From contig NC_092186.1 of NCBI RefSeq assembly GCF_043641665.1, forward strand, positions 24,243,001 through 24,307,000: DNA of 64,000 nt, in the 5' to 3' direction. The DNA is from Enoplosus armatus. Taxonomy: Eukaryota > Chordata > Actinopteri > Centrarchiformes > Enoplosidae. The notes under the pieces were generated by a model that was not told the origin of the DNA, made no database searches, and saw only the letters and a program-made list of their open reading frames with translations. How positions within the stretch are numbered: the stretch's first letter is position 1; every line of letters starts with the position of its first letter. Shown here piece by piece: positions 63,724 to 64,000 of this stretch. Both the position numbers and the translations under genes were made by a program.

Positions 63724-64000
63724 CAGGCTCATTCGGCGGTGTCACTGTCATTCATTCTCTGGCATTAGAGCTTGATGAAAGCTGCCTAACTGGTACAGAA
63801 GGACGCTGATGCTGAGACTCAACCAAACTCCCTGCCAGTGTCAGGAAATCGGATGATGTATTTAAAGCCCCTACATGATATAACGACATATATTGTTCTG
63901 CAGTTTGTTTTGTTCTAGCGTGTTTATTCCGTTTGTCTCCAGAGGCAATCTGATGCAAAATGTAAGACTCACTTTGCTTTATTCTTTCGAACAATTGAGA

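Larger units (their letters stand above)
58534..64000. other. Start of bcar3 intron 6
   Basis: At least 5.5 kb. It has facing CA (60549-60572) and TG (60658-60682) arrays, a GAAA array (62020-62061), a TG array (62235-62264) and a CA array (63661-63720). No reading frame resembling an SH2 domain was found on either strand. Confidence 0.5.

Noticed and set aside
58534..64000. SH2-domain exon of bcar3 within the window
   Set aside because: No frame resembling the WYHGRIPR region was found on the plus strand after 58533.

Overview
This is eukaryotic DNA, almost certainly from a percomorph-type teleost fish. Genes are split into short exons with GT-AG introns. The sequence is full of long (CA)n/(TG)n arrays, poly-G/poly-C tracts, tRNA-derived SINE-like repeats and small inverted-repeat elements. 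There is no sign of prokaryotic gene organisation. Genes were called by translating both strands, joining exons at splice sites with matching phase, and comparing the result with protein families recalled from memory; no database search was run.

Layout. (1) Positions 27-3197, minus strand: the first five coding exons (234 codons) of a gene I do not recognise. It has an acidic N-terminus and runs off the left edge. (2) Positions 5768-20270, minus strand: a complete hps3 gene, 23 coding exons and 1050 codons, encoding the BLOC-2 subunit HPS3. All exon phases match and the protein aligns with human HPS3 from end to end. A candidate promoter with CCAAT and GC boxes lies near 21.5-21.7 kb. (3) Positions 23.5 kb to beyond 58.5 kb, plus strand: the 5' part of a bcar3-type (NSP family) adaptor gene. 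It has a non-coding first exon ending at 23699 and five coding exons (227 codons). The SH2 and Cdc25-like domains lie beyond the right edge. Positions 58534-64000 are intron with repeats.

The most interesting points are these. The bcar3-type reading frame begins with two exons that encode a SAM domain, which is not in the mammalian BCAR3 protein as I recall it, and the gene shows signs of two further internal starts (about 44.1 kb and 58.4 kb). The SAM start codon is preceded in the same exon by a long UG array and an overlapping upstream reading frame. In hps3, several exons have TG dinucleotide arrays directly at their splice sites, and one 322-base intron is about half dinucleotide repeat. 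The HPS3 protein has a changed clathrin-box motif, no C-terminal KKPL-type signal, and Q-rich insertions.

How the genes relate: HPS3 acts in BLOC-2 in making melanosomes and other lysosome-related organelles. BCAR3 proteins act at focal adhesions with p130Cas-family proteins. I see no functional link between them beyond divergent neighbouring promoters about 2 kb apart.
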